Source: a virus
Direction: 5' to 3' (one strand)
Virus record (IMG/VR): IMGVR_UViG_3300020055_000157
Location: 1-23,886 of that record
Length of the DNA stretch: 23,886 nucleotides
Made by a program: the position numbers and the translations under genes. Numbering within the stretch: position 1 is the first letter of the stretch; every line of letters starts with the position of its first letter. A model generated the notes under the pieces. It was not told where the DNA came from and did not search any database. It worked only from the letters and a program-made list of their open reading frames with translations. This document shows positions 22,301 to 23,886 of the stretch, one piece after another.

Positions 22301-23405
22301 TCAGAATACCTTTAGTAAAGATGTAGAAGTTTTAGAAAATTTATATTTAAAAAGAGAATTTACAGCTATAGATAAACCTTTTTCTGTAGACACGTTTGAT
22401 ACTCAAGACAAGATATTAGAATTCAAAAAAATATTGACTAAATTAGATCAAGCACTAGATATTTACAATGATCCATTCTATAAATTATCTAGAGAAATTG
22501 AAACAGATATTCTTAATTTAGCTATTAAACAAGACGATGTAGATTTAGACGACTTTGTAGATATACTTGAAAAAATAGACGAACTAGACGAACTGGTAAT
22601 AGACGATGACATGCAACTGCAATATGAAACTGTTTTAGATCAATTCGAAGAAGAAGTCGACAGACAAGTAAGCTATCAATTAAATGATAATTTTAAAAAG
22701 ATTAGAGATATTCGCAAAACTTTAGAAGATGCTGTGACAAATAACAAGCCTTATACTATGGAGCTATTCAAACCATATCGAGGAATCTGGGACGAATGGA
22801 AAGCAATTGGCGAAATATACAAAGCTTTAGATTTAGAGCCATCTAACACATACAACGATCATAGTAAAAGAATTTCTGATTTAATATCATACATGCCTTT
22901 AGAAACGCTGCCTGACACAGGCCGCGGCGCTGGTAATATAGAAACTGCTAAAAGATTATATGATAAAGTAGTACTTAATTGGGAAAGTCAAGGCTCTCCA
23001 CCAACAAGAGGCGGCGGCGAAGGAGAAATGGAGGTTCGTTATACGCAACTAGATGCTAAAGGTTATCCAATGTACGATAACGATCGCAAGCAGTTAATTG
23101 GAGATAGAAATAAATTAACATTTATTCGAAATCAAGGTAGATATACAGAAAACCCACAAGAAATACGACAAATGTTATATGATAGACGTCAGTCTCACTT
23201 TACACGATTTAATCAATATGAAAACAGACCATCGCGAGATCCTTATATCAAAAATTTAATCAGAGGAATGCGTCAAGGCGGCAGTAACAGATTTGAACCA
23301 GGTGAAGTAAGAGGGTTAACTTCAGCAACGTATATTAAAAAATATTTAGATACATTAATTGACAAAAATGGAAATTATCTAGGAACAGAAAATGACAGTG
23401 AATAA
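19350..23405 (+). CDS. Giant repeat-rich putative internal head protein, 1351 aa
   Basis: I do not recognise this protein as a whole. The N-terminus MKYFENFEKKINSITKKYQS then VLAEQ has an Alt/internal-protein-like leader with a possible gp21 site, LAE24 before Q25. Residues 35-330 look globular and mixed (FQFEVIVEDPSGKKHVINVK, KERIYFRLQDLIDIFKAIKV). From about 340 it is almost all charged helix, with likely coiled coils. Residues 567-698 are a tandem pair of 66-residue units built from QD(L/F)YG.DDDAPLSQ and QD.Y.GDADQAAT elements. Through about 545-875 the motif ELANRN.IR..A recurs six times. The C-terminal 250 residues are basic and polar. Such long helical proteins in phage heads are often injected with DNA; that role is inferred only from the leader, size and position. 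A phage T4 Alt-type ADP-ribosyltransferase motif is not visible. Confidence 0.7.
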   Translation: MKYFENFEKKINSITKKYQSVLAEQVSKAVEMTFPAFSNYVQPIPIPKVDGAGNYKIAGGKNARLFKVNQNGEIKFTKGAPSGPLSQSEKPFQFEVIVEDPSGKKHVINVKVPHQKTEIGNKNTATDKLTIAYMQAKQGLSTAGAQKERIYFRLQDLIDIFKAIKVDNRISNTRINATNYGEPAPYNIRLTGINAWGTGTDRETITTEQLKTITDWMSISWDEHINPSIVNNKYPNDGINRIGYSKGQLYNLGNRIQKISSEQISQSSKPAKPANPKVLNVTLDQFEQALNLIKEKDALANTQVTWSLPDDGEMTAVDPYRVPLPHEAMSEVTNQPISERQGEVIIEKFFDYATDVDKRLQAVEQGLYEKVEEIKSKYLLVEQYHNIRSSSSNSSDIQRKKDLSNQIKSIFGKDAEYLMSREVFMNLQKYKVQNMIWISGFDDNLQAPPYKELETYVKEVYIPTARKLQPTARKIEAIWPQLKSAYQDLLERRGDYDELKKIYATNFYKLNAAFQQFIFGLQDQEISRQAAKLLAKRIAAEQELANRNQIRQKAAAAGRDAKVARDQDFYGGDADQAATRDIATARGAEDQDLYGTDDDAPLSQAERGARDQDLYGPDDDAPLSQGERGARDQDLYRGDADQAATQGIATARGAEDQDLYGPDDDAPLSQGERGARDQDLYGPDDDTPLSPEDEAEREELANRQQVRQRAEEQAQARKREIAAQNELANRNYIRQQARDAAEEKLRSQNELTAAIQDQLMFNMRDEDIRLSQNRKQAANQELEIRNAIRNTAANLAASKRGAEEQDFYGADDDAPLSQSELSAREEMDVRNAIRAAAEEAVARKRAGEDELANRNFIRDEAARIAARNATSKAMTDALLSSINNAINNVENTPVAELSYIRNNLFVVFNMQNFKGEKYLDIILDDPEAINEIDKIAEGMQTLISSRLDVLDKDVDEAIDIANGLLAQANENTRSVDRNVLAGLRQNTFSKDVEVLENLYLKREFTAIDKPFSVDTFDTQDKILEFKKILTKLDQALDIYNDPFYKLSREIETDILNLAIKQDDVDLDDFVDILEKIDELDELVIDDDMQLQYETVLDQFEEEVDRQVSYQLNDNFKKIRDIRKTLEDAVTNNKPYTMELFKPYRGIWDEWKAIGEIYKALDLEPSNTYNDHSKRISDLISYMPLETLPDTGRGAGNIETAKRLYDKVVLNWESQGSPPTRGGGEGEMEVRYTQLDAKGYPMYDNDRKQLIGDRNKLTFIRNQGRYTENPQEIRQMLYDRRQSHFTRFNQYENRPSRDPYIKNLIRGMRQGGSNRFEPGEVRGLTSATYIKKYLDTLIDKNGNYLGTENDSE
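21048..21443 (+). repeat. Tandem 198-bp duplication with shorter inner repeats
   Basis: Two 198-bp units, 21048-21245 and 21246-21443, lie head to tail in frame. Each encodes 24+21+21 residues: QD.Y.GDADQAAT...IATARGAED, then two copies of QDLYG.DDDAPLS. An isolated seventh element, QDFYGADDDAPLSQ, lies at about 21764-21805. DNA identity between units is high outside the third element of the second unit. Confidence 0.92.
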
Positions 23406-23814
23406 TTTAGATGCAATTGCAGATAAACTTTTTAATAAAATTAAAAGTACAACTCCTAATTGTAAAATAGGGGACAAGGACGGCAATGTGACTAATAAAC
23501 CAACCGATGCTAGATTTTTTGATTTTGATTTTTCAGATAACGGCAAGGCTATTGGACAAGTGACCTGTTCTTTAGATAATGAAAAATTAACAATAATTTA
23601 TAACGATAATCTTGTAGGCGATGCAGACGAGTTAACTAGACAAAACTGGTATGAGTTTTTGAAAGGGTTAAGACAGTTTAGCAGATCTAAATTACTTGGC
23701 TTTGATGTTAGGAACATTACAAAAGACGCAAACAAAATAAGAGACTATAAATTTTTAAGTGCTAATATGGTAGCTGAGACAATTGATCTAAAAAATTATA
23801 TAGAAAATTTATAA
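23392..23814 (+). CDS. Conserved marine-phage protein, 140 aa
   Basis: It overlaps the end of the 1351-aa gene by 14 bases and has AGGAA at 23381-23385, so it is read from the same mRNA. The pattern ADKLFNKIKS, DARFFDFDFSDNGKAIGQVT, LTIIYND, NWYEFLKGLRQFSRSKLLGF and VRNITKDANKIRDYKFLS is one I recall, from memory only, at the N-terminus of a widespread uncharacterised protein of marine T4-like phages (FDFDF...GK.LG.V..SLD ... W..FLK.LR.F ... FD.R.I.K...RDY.FL). In those relatives, as I recall, the protein can be much longer; this one stops at 140 residues, perhaps because the rest has been lost or moved. The fold looks like a compact alpha/beta domain. Function is unknown. Confidence 0.7.
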   Translation: MTVNNLDAIADKLFNKIKSTTPNCKIGDKDGNVTNKPTDARFFDFDFSDNGKAIGQVTCSLDNEKLTIIYNDNLVGDADELTRQNWYEFLKGLRQFSRSKLLGFDVRNITKDANKIRDYKFLSANMVAETIDLKNYIENL

Positions 23815-23815
23815 A

Positions 23816-23835
23816 ATTTAGTTGACAAACTAAAT
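23816..23835 (+). promoter_or_regulatory. Inverted repeat over a -35 box
   Basis: ATTTAGTT (23816-23823) and AACTAAAT (23828-23835) form a perfect 8-bp inverted repeat around GACA. The last bases of the left arm plus the loop make the TTGACA -35 box at 23822-23827. It could be an operator for a repressor or a simple hairpin; no T-run follows, so a terminator is less likely. Confidence 0.45.
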
Positions 23836-23850
23836 AACATTGTGTAGTAT
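23822..23850 (+). promoter_or_regulatory. Sigma70-type promoter at window end
   Basis: A perfect TTGACA (23822-23827) is followed after 17 bases by TAGTAT (23845-23850). The start would be about 7 bases later, at the ATG at 23858. A better-looking TATAAG at 23848 leaves 20 bases, which is too far. It is a host-type rather than a late promoter. Confidence 0.55.
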
Positions 23851-23857
23851 AAGAAAT

Positions 23858-23886
23858 ATGCTTTATTACACATTTAGGCATAACAT
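23858..23886 (+). CDS. Start of a gene cut by the window end
   Basis: The ATG at 23858 opens a frame, MLYYTFRHN, that runs off the window after nine codons. A host-type promoter ends 7 bases upstream and there is no ribosome site, so it resembles the kinase gene at 6840: a gene read early, with little or no leader. The product cannot be named from nine residues. Confidence 0.4.

Overview
The window is a late-gene block from a marine T4-like contractile-tailed phage (Straboviridae/Kyanoviridae-type myovirus). It carries recognisable homologues of T4 neck proteins gp13 and gp14, tail-sheath stabiliser gp15, sheath gp18, tube gp19, head-completion protein gp4, and small and large terminase gp16 and gp17. 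The low G+C coding sequence, the long C-terminal extensions of gp14 and gp15, and accessory genes such as a radical SAM protein and a Nudix hydrolase resemble marine relatives (cyanophages, pelagiphages) more than enteric T4. A SAR11-type or other AT-rich marine host is an inference, not something the window proves.

Layout. 1-338: a relatively GC-rich, hairpin-rich stretch with no gene (possible structured RNA), closed by a 13-bp-stem terminator and followed by a late promoter. 339-2924 (+): five small to medium genes, mostly virion-structural or fibre-like. 2909-6010 (-): an inverted cassette of gp14, gp15 and a Nudix hydrolase. 6048-6800 (+): gp13, fired from a late promoter that lies back-to-back with the gp14 one. 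6840-7337 (+): a small P-loop nucleotide kinase-like gene with its own sigma70-type promoter. 7403-11398 (+): a very large sheath protein and the tail tube protein, closed by a strong terminator. 11464-13493 (+): a second tail-tube-fold protein, a conserved small protein, and gp4. 13519-19320 (+): gp16, three putative internal head proteins, a radical SAM protein and gp17. 19350-23814 (+): a 1351-residue repeat-rich protein and a conserved small protein. The last bases hold a sigma70-type promoter and the start of another gene.

How it works together. Genes here assemble the tail (gp18, gp19, tube-like protein, gp15), join head to tail (gp13, gp14), seal the head (gp4) and package DNA (gp16, gp17). 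About a dozen copies of a T4-late-promoter-like box (NATAAATA or GCTAAATA) sit just upstream of gene starts, so most of the block should be read by a gp55-type sigma factor late in infection. At several genes the box sits 4-5 bases from the ATG with no Shine-Dalgarno sequence, which suggests leaderless mRNAs. Four proteins around the terminase genes begin with a short leader ending in a (L/I)xE site like the T4 capsid-targeting sequence cut by prohead protease gp21. They are candidates for proteins packed in the head and injected with the DNA.
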